A stretch of DNA of 5,066 bases from Acetobacteraceae bacterium (GCA_027311485.1 DAICYU010000324.1:1-5066), one strand, 5' to 3'. Counted from the first letter of the stretch, positions 1-5,026 are shown. The notes: generated by a model not told the origin, from the sequence alone. Numbers and translations: made by a program.

Positions 1-2
1 GC

Positions 3-866
3 CGTTCGCCGCCAGCTGCCCATCCGGTGGCCATGGCTCCGGTCCCGCCGCCAGTGGCGGACACCACCGCATCGCATGCCGAGCGCCGGGCGGTGGCCGG
101 GGCACCGCCGCCGCCACCGGCCGAGGCTCTCCCGCCAGCATCCCCCGCAACGCCTGCGACAACTTCCCCGGCGGCGCCCCTTGCGGCGCCCCCTGCGGCG
201 GTGATTCCTCCCGCGCCGCCCGTCGCATCCCAGGCGAAATCCCGTACGGCGGACCTGCCGGTGCATGTGCCTGAGCGGCGGGAATTCACCGGCCAGTCGC
301 GTTCGCAGAGCAAGCGTACGACGCCTGATGCGGGCTCCGGCGCGTCCAACAATGCGGACGCGGTACCGCCCCGTACCGCGCCACCCGCCCGGGTTGCCGT
401 GGCCCGGCCGGTTCCCCCGCTTGTGCTGCCTCCGCCGCGGCCTGAGACGGATGATTCGCAATCCGTGCTTGCACGCCTACGCCAGGCCGGACCGCAGCCG
501 CTTCCGGTTCCCCGGCCGGCGGAAAATCGCCCGCCGGCCACTTCCCCGGCCCTCCCGCGGTTGACCGCTGCCCGCTCTGCGCTGGCATCCGGGCACACGG
601 ACGATGCGGTCCGCCTGCTGCAGGAAGCGCAGTTGCAGCTTGTCTTCCGGCCAATCGACGCGCCCGGGGCTGATCCGGAAGCAACGGGGCAGGGGGCGTC
701 GGATGTTGCCCGCGCTCTGGAGGCGCTAAGCGCCAACAACATTCCGGCAAGCAGACGCTATATCGATCGCGCAATGGCAGACCTGAACGGTATCAAAACA
801 ACGCCGTCCGCCGCCTTTCCCGGGTCAGGGGCCACGGGATACGCACCCGCCTATCCGCCACGCTGA
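3..866 (+). CDS. Pro/Ala-rich protein with helical C-terminal domain, 5' end outside window
   Basis: Function is not recognised. The frame is open to the left edge, so the true start probably lies upstream; a GTG at 27 and an ATG at 33 are possible internal starts without a clear ribosome binding site. About the first 150 visible residues are a low-complexity Pro/Ala/Arg linker, including a 12-bp tandem repeat at 171-194 (GCGGCGCCCC core) encoding an Ala-Pro-Leu/Pro-Ala pattern. From roughly residue 179, counted from the GTG, the character changes: two predicted helical hairpins (around LTAARSALASGHTDDAVRLL and SDVARALEALSANNIPASRRYID) look like a small TPR-like or helical-bundle domain with a conserved-looking QLVFRP segment between them. 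The combination suggests a periplasmic or envelope protein with a spacer and a folded C-terminal domain, but no signal peptide is visible because the N-terminus is missing. High GC at third codon positions supports real coding. Confidence 0.72.
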   Translation, partial: RSPPAAHPVAMAPVPPPVADTTASHAERRAVAGAPPPPPAEALPPASPATPATTSPAAPLAAPPAAVIPPAPPVASQAKSRTADLPVHVPERREFTGQSRSQSKRTTPDAGSGASNNADAVPPRTAPPARVAVARPVPPLVLPPPRPETDDSQSVLARLRQAGPQPLPVPRPAENRPPATSPALPRLTAARSALASGHTDDAVRLLQEAQLQLVFRPIDAPGADPEATGQGASDVARALEALSANNIPASRRYIDRAMADLNGIKTTPSAAFPGSGATGYAPAYPPR

Positions 867-876
867 AAACGCAACA

Positions 877-899
877 CGTGACGCGGACTTTACGTAACG
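877..899. promoter_or_regulatory. Candidate activator-binding direct repeat
   Basis: CGTGACG (877-883) and CGTAACG (893-899) are direct heptamers, one mismatch apart and 16 bp between starts. They lie about 75 to 100 bp upstream of the predicted sigma-54 transcription start, in the range where enhancer-binding proteins usually bind. The first heptamer recurs upstream of the activator gene itself. Assignment as a binding site is inference. Confidence 0.35.
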
Positions 900-948
900 T
901 CCATGTGCCGCGGGCTGGGGGACCGGCGGCTTTCAGCCATTTGCGGCT

Positions 949-964
949 TGGCATGCAACTTGCT
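949..964 (+). promoter_or_regulatory. Sigma-54 (RpoN) promoter, -24/-12 type
   Basis: The sequence is TGGCATG, then CAAC, then TTGCT. The sigma-54 consensus is TGGCACG-N4-TTGCW. Only one position differs (T for C in the -24 box), and the invariant GG (950-951) and GC (962-963) have the required spacing. It lies in non-coding DNA, points toward the export lipoprotein gene and predicts transcription starting near 975, leaving a leader of about 80 nt. A sigma-54 activator gene lies about 1.9 kb downstream. Confidence 0.72.
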
Positions 965-987
965 GCATCGCTGTTGTCATGCCGTCG

Positions 988-1006
988 ACGTCACGTTCCG
1001 TGATGT
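988..1006. promoter_or_regulatory. Inverted repeat, candidate operator in the export gene leader
   Basis: ACGTCACG, spacer TTC, CGTGATGT: seven of eight positions are symmetric, with a perfect TCACG/CGTGA core at 991-1003. It lies just downstream of the expected sigma-54 start and upstream of the export gene start codon. The left half matches the repeated motif upstream of the activator gene. It could be a regulator site or a short leader stem. Confidence 0.35.
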
Positions 1007-1054
1007 TGCTCCGTAACCACCTATCGTCGAACGTTCCGGTAAAGGTTCAAAAAT

Positions 1055-1885
1055 ATGAGAGATAAAACCGTCCCAGCCCTGTCATCCGGGAATCGTCTGG
1101 CGCCACCTGCGCGGCTGTCCGCCCTGGTTCCGGGCGGTGTGGTGTTCGCGGGGGCCGTCGCCCTTGCCGCATGTTCGCCGGTGCCGGACCTGCCGCCCGC
1201 ACCCATGGAGCCGCCACCGCAGGCCGTGTCATCCAATCTGCCAGCGTATCACATCCAGGTCGGGGACGTGCTGGAAGTCCGCCTGCTGCTTAATCCGGAA
1301 CTGAATGAGGAAGTGACGGTCCGGCCCGATGGGCATATCTCTACCACTGTTGTGCCGGATGCTCCGGCGGTCGGCCTGACGCCATCCGAACTGGCCGCCA
1401 ACCTGCGCCGGGCCTATTCGCATGAGTTGCAGAACCCGCGTGTGACCGTCGAGGTGCGGAACTTCGCGCCGACCCGCATCTATGTTGCCGGCGAGGTCAA
1501 CAACCCCGGTGAGTTTATCACGGTTGGTCCGACCCTGACCCTGTCACAGGCGATCGCGCGTGCGGGCGGAACCAAGCTCAGCAGCGACGACACGTCGGTC
1601 TTCGTGATCCGCCGCGGACCCGGCGACAAGCCGGAATACCTGTCGGTGAAGTGGAAGTCGTTGCGCCAGGGGCAGAATGCCAGTGCCGACATCCGTCTGG
1701 CGCCGTACGACGTCGTCTACGTGCCGAAGATGGGCGTCGCCGAAGTCTATCAGTTCTACAACCAGTATATCGGCCAGTTCGCCAACCCGAGCTTTGGGTT
1801 CTCGTATCTCGTCGGCAATCCGTACGGCGGTGGCGTCGTCACCACGACGGCGCCGGCCACCGGCACGGCACCGGCGACGCGGTGA
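1055..1885 (+). CDS. Polysaccharide biosynthesis/export outer-membrane lipoprotein (Wza/GumB-like OPX)
   Basis: OPX proteins form the outer-membrane or periplasmic exit channel for capsule or exopolysaccharide, usually working with an inner-membrane polysaccharide co-polymerase. The 276-residue product begins with a basic, then hydrophobic segment ending in a lipobox, Leu-Ala-Ala-Cys, giving lipidated Cys40. After a Pro-rich linker, a Poly_export domain spans about residues 64-135 (start YHIQVGDVLEV, with RPDGHIS). An SLBB domain follows at about 139-188 (RIYVAGEVNNPGEF, then LTLSQAIARAGG). The segment YDVVYVPK (218-225) precedes an aromatic C-terminal region (YQFYNQYIGQF, FGFSYLVGN), typical of shorter OPX members. 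The ATG is preceded by an AAAGG about 9 nt away. No co-polymerase, polymerase or glycosyltransferase gene is in the window, so it is either an isolated gene or its partners lie elsewhere. Expression is probably from the sigma-54 promoter at 949-964. Confidence 0.93.
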   Translation: MRDKTVPALSSGNRLAPPARLSALVPGGVVFAGAVALAACSPVPDLPPAPMEPPPQAVSSNLPAYHIQVGDVLEVRLLLNPELNEEVTVRPDGHISTTVVPDAPAVGLTPSELAANLRRAYSHELQNPRVTVEVRNFAPTRIYVAGEVNNPGEFITVGPTLTLSQAIARAGGTKLSSDDTSVFVIRRGPGDKPEYLSVKWKSLRQGQNASADIRLAPYDVVYVPKMGVAEVYQFYNQYIGQFANPSFGFSYLVGNPYGGGVVTTTAPATGTAPATR

Positions 1886-1890
1886 TATGG

Positions 1891-1919
1891 AAACGGCGCC
1901 GGATGATCCGGCGCCGTTT
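1891..1919. terminator. Perfect 13-bp hairpin, likely bidirectional terminator
   Basis: AAACGGCGCCGGA, loop TGA, TCCGGCGCCGTTT. The stem is perfect and starts 5 bp after the export gene stop codon. It lies between two convergent genes, and its A/T ends place a short T-run after the stem on each strand. The T-run is only three bases, so termination strength is uncertain, but position and symmetry fit shared use by both genes. Confidence 0.78.
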
Positions 1920-1952
1920 GCTGGCTGGCGTGGTTGGCGCGACAGGTCGGCT

Positions 1953-2327
1953 CTAGTAGCCCTCGACCGGGGAATACGGGTTGGGGGCCTGGAGCGGATG
2001 ATGCCCCGGCGACGGGGCGCACGCACCGCCCTTCTGCGCTGCCTCGCGGCTGCAGGTGCCCGGGTCGGTGTAGTTGCAGTCGGAAACGCCACCGGCCGTA
2101 ACGACGCAGTATTTGCCGAACTGGGCGTTCAGATGAATCTCATTCGGATTGACATCGCATTCGGCGCCCTGGCGGTTCGCGTCCTTCTGGCACTCGGCCG
2201 GGTCATCGTAGATGCAGATCGGCGGAATAACCTGATTCCGCAGGCAGTAATGTGCGGCCATGGCAGGCGGCACAACAACGCCCGCGAGCAGGATGGTAAG
2301 GCAGGCTTTCGGGGCAAGATGTTTCAT
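1953..2327 (-). CDS. Small secreted Cys-rich protein with two DUF3551-like modules
   Basis: A 124-residue protein of unknown function. Residues 1-24 form a clear Sec signal peptide (basic MKHLAPK start, hydrophobic core, Ala-Met-Ala cleavage before Ala25). The mature part has eight cysteines: C28, C38, C46, C57 and C74, C84, C92, C103. The spacing 10-8-11 is identical in the two sets, so the protein is an internal duplication with a 46-residue period. Each copy starts Tyr-Cys, has a central Cys-x-Tyr-x-Asp-Pro, and ends near Gly-Ala/Gly-x-Cys. The C-x7-C-x10-C pattern followed by Asn-Pro resembles what I recall of DUF3551, usually a single-module family in Alphaproteobacteria. Periplasmic disulfides are likely. 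The ATG at 2327 was chosen because it opens exactly on the signal peptide, with AGGT about 6 nt upstream; the frame upstream of it looks non-coding. The protein ends in a Pro-rich tail. Confidence 0.85.
   Translation of the reverse strand: MKHLAPKACLTILLAGVVVPPAMAAHYCLRNQVIPPICIYDDPAECQKDANRQGAECDVNPNEIHLNAQFGKYCVVTAGGVSDCNYTDPGTCSREAAQKGGACAPSPGHHPLQAPNPYSPVEGY
2007..2111 (-). repeat. Internal module copy B of the Cys-rich protein
   Basis: Encodes residues 73-107, from Tyr-Cys to Cys-Ala-Pro-Ser-Pro, with cysteines at 74, 84, 92 and 103. Shared positions with copy A include Tyr-Cys, Cys-x-Tyr-x-Asp-Pro, an Ala and Gly between the last two cysteines, and a final Pro. Confidence 0.75.
2145..2249 (-). 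repeat. Internal module copy A of the Cys-rich protein
   Basis: Encodes residues 27-61, from Tyr-Cys to Cys-Asp-Val-Asn-Pro, with cysteines at 28, 38, 46 and 57. It pairs with copy B at 2007-2111 with identical Cys spacing. The nucleotide sequences have diverged, so the duplication is not recent. Confidence 0.75.
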
Positions 2328-2460
2328 GATCGCACCTGGATGGAAAGAGGGGGAGGCACTCGGTGGACAGATCCCGCGCCAAGGCGCGGCTTGCCGCCGC
2401 ACCCCGGGCTCGTGCTTGGCAAACCCGTTCGGCGTCCGGCTGGACGCCGGCATCCCGGCC
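2328..2460. other. Intergenic gap between two divergent small genes, with two short hairpins
   Basis: No gene is supported here. Two perfect 7-bp inverted repeats are present: CCGCGCC-AA-GGCGCGG (2374-2389) and GGCGTCC-GGCT-GGACGCC (2431-2448). Neither is followed by a T-run. No convincing promoter was found for either neighbour. The last 60 bases are also GC3-rich in the frame of the plus-strand gene at 2461, so that gene could start earlier. Confidence 0.4.
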
Positions 2461-2757
2461 ATGTCCTCGTTTGCGGGACTTGATGCCGCGGACCGCCAGG
2501 TTCTGGCGGAGTGGCTGGCGCGCAAATCGCCGGATGGCGTCGATGCGGTGCTCGACCTGACGGCAAGGCCCTGGAATTTGGCTGGCGCCTGCGTGATCAT
2601 CGGTGTGTTCGAGCCAGCCAGGCCGCTCGCGACCTGGCTCATTTTGCGGCATCCGGACGGCTGGCTGCTGATCCGTCCCGGCGATGGTTTCGTTTCCGAC
2701 CTGTGCGCTACGCTGACCGGTGTTCTGGCGTCGATCGGCCGGTCGGGCCCGCAATAA
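2461..2757 (+). CDS. Small hypothetical protein (98 aa), unknown function
   Basis: Not recognised. The 98-residue product has a soluble, globular look: an N-terminal helix (about 8-22, LDAADRQVLAEWLARK), then alternating hydrophobic strands (around VDAVLDLTARPW, ACVIIGVF, TWLILRHPDGWLLIRPGDG) and a C-terminal helix (about 77-92). There is no signal peptide or membrane segment. Strong G/C bias at third codon positions and a sensible residue mix support coding. The ATG has no good ribosome binding site. The frame is open upstream, with a TTG at 2416 and an ATG at 2326, but the latter would overlap the start of the minus-strand secreted-protein gene, so 2461 is the conservative choice. It converges with the sigma-54 activator gene, only 3 bp apart. 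Confidence 0.6.
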   Translation: MSSFAGLDAADRQVLAEWLARKSPDGVDAVLDLTARPWNLAGACVIIGVFEPARPLATWLILRHPDGWLLIRPGDGFVSDLCATLTGVLASIGRSGPQ

Positions 2758-2760
2758 GCG

Positions 2761-3945
2761 TCAGCCATGCACATGCTGCGGCCGGCGAACGATGGGTGTC
2801 TGCGCCAGGCCGCGCTTCAATACGATGCCATGACGGCGAAGCATGCGGTACAGTGTAACGCGGGAAACGTTCAACGCATCGGCGGTCGACGTGATGTTCT
2901 CTCCCGTCCGTTCCAGCGTCGCGAGCAGCGTGGTCCGCTCCTCCGGGGAGCCGGGGCGGGGCAGGGCCGGCGCCGAAACCGGCACGGGAAACACCTCAAG
3001 GCCCATCAGGTCCGCGGCCTGCACGACGGGTCCGTCACCGACCACCACCGCTCGGCGCACCACCGACATCAGTTCGCGCACATTGCCCGGCCAGCGATGC
3101 CCGCGCAGCGCCGCCATCGCCTGGTCGGAAAAGCCTTCGATCTGGCGATTGAAGTCGCGCCCCGCGATTTGCACGAAATGCAAGGCCAGCGGTTCGATGT
3201 CCTCGGGCCGCTCGCGCAGCGGCGGCACCGGTAGGGTCAGCACATTCAGCCGGTAGAACAGGTCCTCGCGGAAGCGTCCCTCGGTAATCGCCTGACCCAG
3301 GCGCACGTTGGTGGCCGAGACAATGCGCACGTCCAGGCCGATGGTGTCGCGCCCGCCCACCCGGCGGATCTGGCCTTCCTGCAGGAATCGCAGCAAGTGG
3401 CCCTGCAGATCGATCGGCATGTCGCCAATCTCATCCAGGAACAGCGTGCCGCCATTGGCATGCTCAATCTGGCCGAGGTTGCGGCTGGCGGCGCCGGTAA
3501 ACGCGCCCTTTTCGTAGCCGAACAGTTCGGAAGCCACCAGTCCGGGCGGGATGGCCGCGCAGTTGACTGCGACGAACGGCCCGCTGGCACGGCGTGAACC
3601 GTCGTGGATGGCGCGCGCTAAAAGTTCCTTGCCAGTACCGCTTTCGCCGGTGATCAGAACAGGTTCGTCAGTCTGCTCGAACCGGCGCACCAGTGCGATG
3701 ACCTGGCGCATTGCTGCACTCGCGCCGACGATTGCCGGCTGGTCGGGGCGCGCCGCGCCGCTGCGCAGCTCGACCGTTTCGTAAAGCCGCCCGAGGAGCG
3801 TCGGATCTTCAGCCGCACGGTCGAGCAGCAGGCGTGCAAGCCGCTGCGGCGACACACGCGCCAAGTCGTCAACGCTCACCCGCATGGCTGGGTCACGCAT
3901 CGCGGTTGGAAGCAGCAGACTCCGGGCATCCTGGAACAGTTCCAT
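2761..3945 (-). CDS. Sigma-54-dependent transcriptional activator (AAA+ and Fis-type HTH, no receiver domain)
   Basis: A 394-residue bacterial enhancer-binding protein that would use ATP to remodel sigma-54 RNA polymerase for open-complex formation. The AAA+ domain (about 71-292) is complete: Walker A GESGTGKE (100-107), the sigma-54-contacting loop in ELFGYEKGAFTGA (140-152), Walker B GGTLFLDEIGD (165-175), sensor I region VSATN (209-213), Arg-finger region GRFREDLFYRLNV (223-235) and sensor II WPGNVREL (285-292). A Pro-rich linker leads to a Fis-type helix-turn-helix (about 349-374, ending VSRVTLYRMLRRHGI). The N-terminal 70 residues are mostly helical and too short for a receiver, GAF or PAS domain. 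The ATG at 3945 was chosen because upstream residues are compositionally different and would run under the divergent gene; no clear ribosome binding site is visible, and Met16 or Met21 remain possible. CGTGACG motifs about 25-40 bp upstream suggest autoregulation. The likely local target is the export lipoprotein gene. Confidence 0.93.
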   Translation of the reverse strand: MELFQDARSLLLPTAMRDPAMRVSVDDLARVSPQRLARLLLDRAAEDPTLLGRLYETVELRSGAARPDQPAIVGASAAMRQVIALVRRFEQTDEPVLITGESGTGKELLARAIHDGSRRASGPFVAVNCAAIPPGLVASELFGYEKGAFTGAASRNLGQIEHANGGTLFLDEIGDMPIDLQGHLLRFLQEGQIRRVGGRDTIGLDVRIVSATNVRLGQAITEGRFREDLFYRLNVLTLPVPPLRERPEDIEPLALHFVQIAGRDFNRQIEGFSDQAMAALRGHRWPGNVRELMSVVRRAVVVGDGPVVQAADLMGLEVFPVPVSAPALPRPGSPEERTTLLATLERTGENITSTADALNVSRVTLYRMLRRHGIVLKRGLAQTPIVRRPQHVHG

Positions 3946-3969
3946 CGCGTGATTAAACGAAACAGGTTT

Positions 3970-3982
3970 CGTGACGTGACGT
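3970..3982. promoter_or_regulatory. Overlapping CGTGACG motifs, candidate autoregulatory site
   Basis: CGTGACGTGACGT contains CGTGACGT twice, at 3970-3977 and 3975-3982, a 5-bp step. On the minus strand it reads ACGTCACG, the same octamer as at 988-995 in the export gene leader. It ends 25 bp from the activator start codon, fitting an operator or a leader element. Function is inferred. Confidence 0.35.
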
Positions 3983-4073
3983 GTATCCGCAAAGATCGCG
4001 GTGGCGGGATCACGACCGCGTGCCAAGCCATCATCAGAAAGGGAGCGAGACAATATCGGTTTCGCTACACAAG

Positions 4074-4119
4074 CGGCCGGAAGGCAACGCGGGATGGCAG
4101 TGGATTGGGCTTCCGGCCG
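4074..4119. repeat. 10-bp perfect inverted repeat upstream of the transglycosylase gene
   Basis: CGGCCGGAAG (4074-4083) and CTTCCGGCCG (4110-4119) are perfect reverse complements with a 26-nt spacer. They lie about 90-135 bp before the transglycosylase start and 130-175 bp before the activator start. This could be a leader stem-loop or a bipartite protein-binding site; there is no T-run after it, so a terminator is unlikely. Confidence 0.5.
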
Positions 4120-4210
4120 GGTGTGCAACCGAAAGCGGTAAGCAACAATTCCACATTCCGGATGCTGGTTATGGTGGCGGCTGAGCCGTTGGTTGTGTAG
4201 ATGGTACGGG

Positions 4211-5014
4211 ATGCGCTTGGTACCGGTACTGCTTTGTTTACTGCCGCTGACTTTCAGTTCCGCCACGGCACAGCAGGCATCACTGCCGCTGCGGATCGCT
4301 GCCCACGCCGAACCCGCTGCCCACGCCGGGCCGGCGGCTGGCCGGGGCACGTCGTCGCCCACCGCGCGCCGGCCAATCGCAGCCACAGCCCCGGCAGTAA
4401 CAGCCGATCCGGCGATACAGTGTGAAACCGCGGTGACTACCGCGGAATACGTTCACCGGTTACCACCGCGGCTGCTGGCCGCGATCAGCCTGACCGAAAC
4501 CGCCCGTGTCGACCTTCGCTCGGGGCGCCTGCGTCCCTGGCCCTGGACCATCAATGCCGAGGGAGAGGGCCACGCTTTCGAAACCAAGCAGGACGCCATC
4601 GCCGCGGTCAGGGCCTTGCAGGCCCGTGGCGTGCAATCGATCGACGTTGGTTGCCTGCAGGTGAATCTGATGTTCCACCCGAAGGCCTTTGCCTCCCTCG
4701 ATGAGGCTTTCGACCCGCGCGCCAATGCCGATTACGCAGCCCGCTTTTTGACCGAGCTGTATGCCGACGGCCACGACTGGGCCCACGCCATCGGCGCCTA
4801 TCACTCTGAAACACCGGCATTGGGCGATCTGTACCGCGTGCTCGTCATGGCGCGCTGGCAGGGCGGTGATCTGCGTGGACCGCCAGCGGCCCGCTCTGCG
4901 TACCAGGACTTTGCGCCCGCTAGCCAGGCATACGGCGCCTTCGCGCCGGCAAGCCGGGTTTACGGTGCGTTCGCGCCCACGAGCCAGGCGTATGGCGCCA
5001 TTGCGCCGCGCTGA
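4211..5014 (+). CDS. Secreted lytic transglycosylase (SLT-type) with C-terminal peptide repeats
   Basis: Lytic transglycosylases cut the peptidoglycan glycan strand between MurNAc and GlcNAc in the periplasm. The 267-residue product has a Sec signal peptide (MRLVPVLLCLLPL core, Ala-Thr-Ala cleavage near residue 20), then an Ala/Pro-rich linker with a hexapeptide repeat AAHAEP/AAHAGP (30-41). The SLT-like domain runs about 70-215: LPPRLLAAISLTETAR contains the likely catalytic Glu96, followed by PWPWTINAEGEG (109-120), IDVGCLQVNL (144-153) and the tyrosine segment AIGAYHS (193-199). C71 and C148 could form a disulfide. The Glu is followed by Thr-Ala rather than the common Ser-Gly. The C-terminus (231-267) is a decapeptide repeat. 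The ATG at 4211 starts directly on the signal peptide; a TTG at 4193 would add six residues. The gene is divergent from the activator. Its link to exopolysaccharide or to an envelope-spanning machine is unproven. Confidence 0.88.
   Translation: MRLVPVLLCLLPLTFSSATAQQASLPLRIAAHAEPAAHAGPAAGRGTSSPTARRPIAATAPAVTADPAIQCETAVTTAEYVHRLPPRLLAAISLTETARVDLRSGRLRPWPWTINAEGEGHAFETKQDAIAAVRALQARGVQSIDVGCLQVNLMFHPKAFASLDEAFDPRANADYAARFLTELYADGHDWAHAIGAYHSETPALGDLYRVLVMARWQGGDLRGPPAARSAYQDFAPASQAYGAFAPASRVYGAFAPTSQAYGAIAPR
4298..4333 (+). repeat. 18-bp tandem repeat encoding a hexapeptide
   Basis: Two 18-bp units (4298-4315 and 4316-4333) share their first 13 bases, GCTGCCCACGCCG, and encode Ala-Ala-His-Ala-Glu/Gly-Pro in the linker of the transglycosylase. 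The near-identity of the DNA points to recent slippage duplication. Confidence 0.7.
4901..5011 (+). repeat. 30-bp tandem repeats encoding a decapeptide tail
   Basis: Three full units (4901-4930, 4931-4960, 4961-4990) and a partial fourth (4991-5011) encode Tyr-Gly/Gln-Ala/Asp-Phe-Ala-Pro-x-Ser-x-Ala/Val at the end of the transglycosylase. The peptide is better conserved than the DNA, where several synonymous differences occur, for example gcgccc against gcgccg and ggc against ggt. Confidence 0.85.
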
Positions 5015-5026
5015 CGGCGTTCGGCG

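Larger units (their letters stand above)
867..1054. other. Intergenic regulatory region upstream of the export lipoprotein gene
   Basis: This 188-bp stretch has no credible gene. It holds the sigma-54 promoter at 949-964, direct heptamers CGTGACG (877-883) and CGTAACG (893-899) 16 bp apart upstream of it, and a dyad at 988-1006 downstream of the expected start of transcription. A weak 4-bp stem (GGCT/AGCC, 928-938) follows the upstream gene, but it is too short to call a terminator. Confidence 0.6.
3946..4210. other. Intergenic region between divergent activator and transglycosylase genes
   Basis: A 265-bp gap without a credible gene. It holds overlapping CGTGACG motifs near the activator start (3970-3982), a 10-bp inverted repeat with arms at 4074-4083 and 4110-4119, and a small ACCG-AAAG-CGGT stem at 4128-4139. 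A perfect -24 half-site TGGCACG occurs on the minus strand (4019-4025), but the matching -12 box is absent. No convincing sigma-70 promoter was identified by eye. Confidence 0.5.

Noticed and set aside
1544..2092. Arg-rich minus-strand open frame over the end of the export gene
   Set aside because: Very high Arg and Ala content, overlap with two supported genes and crossing the terminator hairpin all point to a shadow frame.
2516..2530. Sigma-54-like TGGCGCG-CAAA-TCGC on the plus strand
   Set aside because: It lies inside the 98-residue coding region, has two mismatches, and no gene starts at a suitable distance downstream.
2328..2774. N-terminal extension of the minus-strand Cys-rich protein frame
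   Set aside because: The frame upstream of 2327 lacks domain character and is antisense to the 98-residue gene; the Met at 2327 begins an excellent signal peptide.
4019..4025. Perfect -24 half-site TGGCACG on the minus strand upstream of the activator
   Set aside because: The position of the -12 box reads CGTG instead of TTGC, so the essential GC is missing.
4218..4232. Sigma-54-like TGGTACC-GGTA-CTGC on the plus strand
   Set aside because: It is within the signal peptide codons of the transglycosylase, has three mismatches, and no gene begins after it.
3946..4386. N-terminal extension of the activator reading frame up to an ATG at 4386
   Set aside because: The added 147 residues are compositionally unlike the rest, match no domain and would run under the divergent transglycosylase gene. 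The Met at 3945 is followed directly by family-like sequence.
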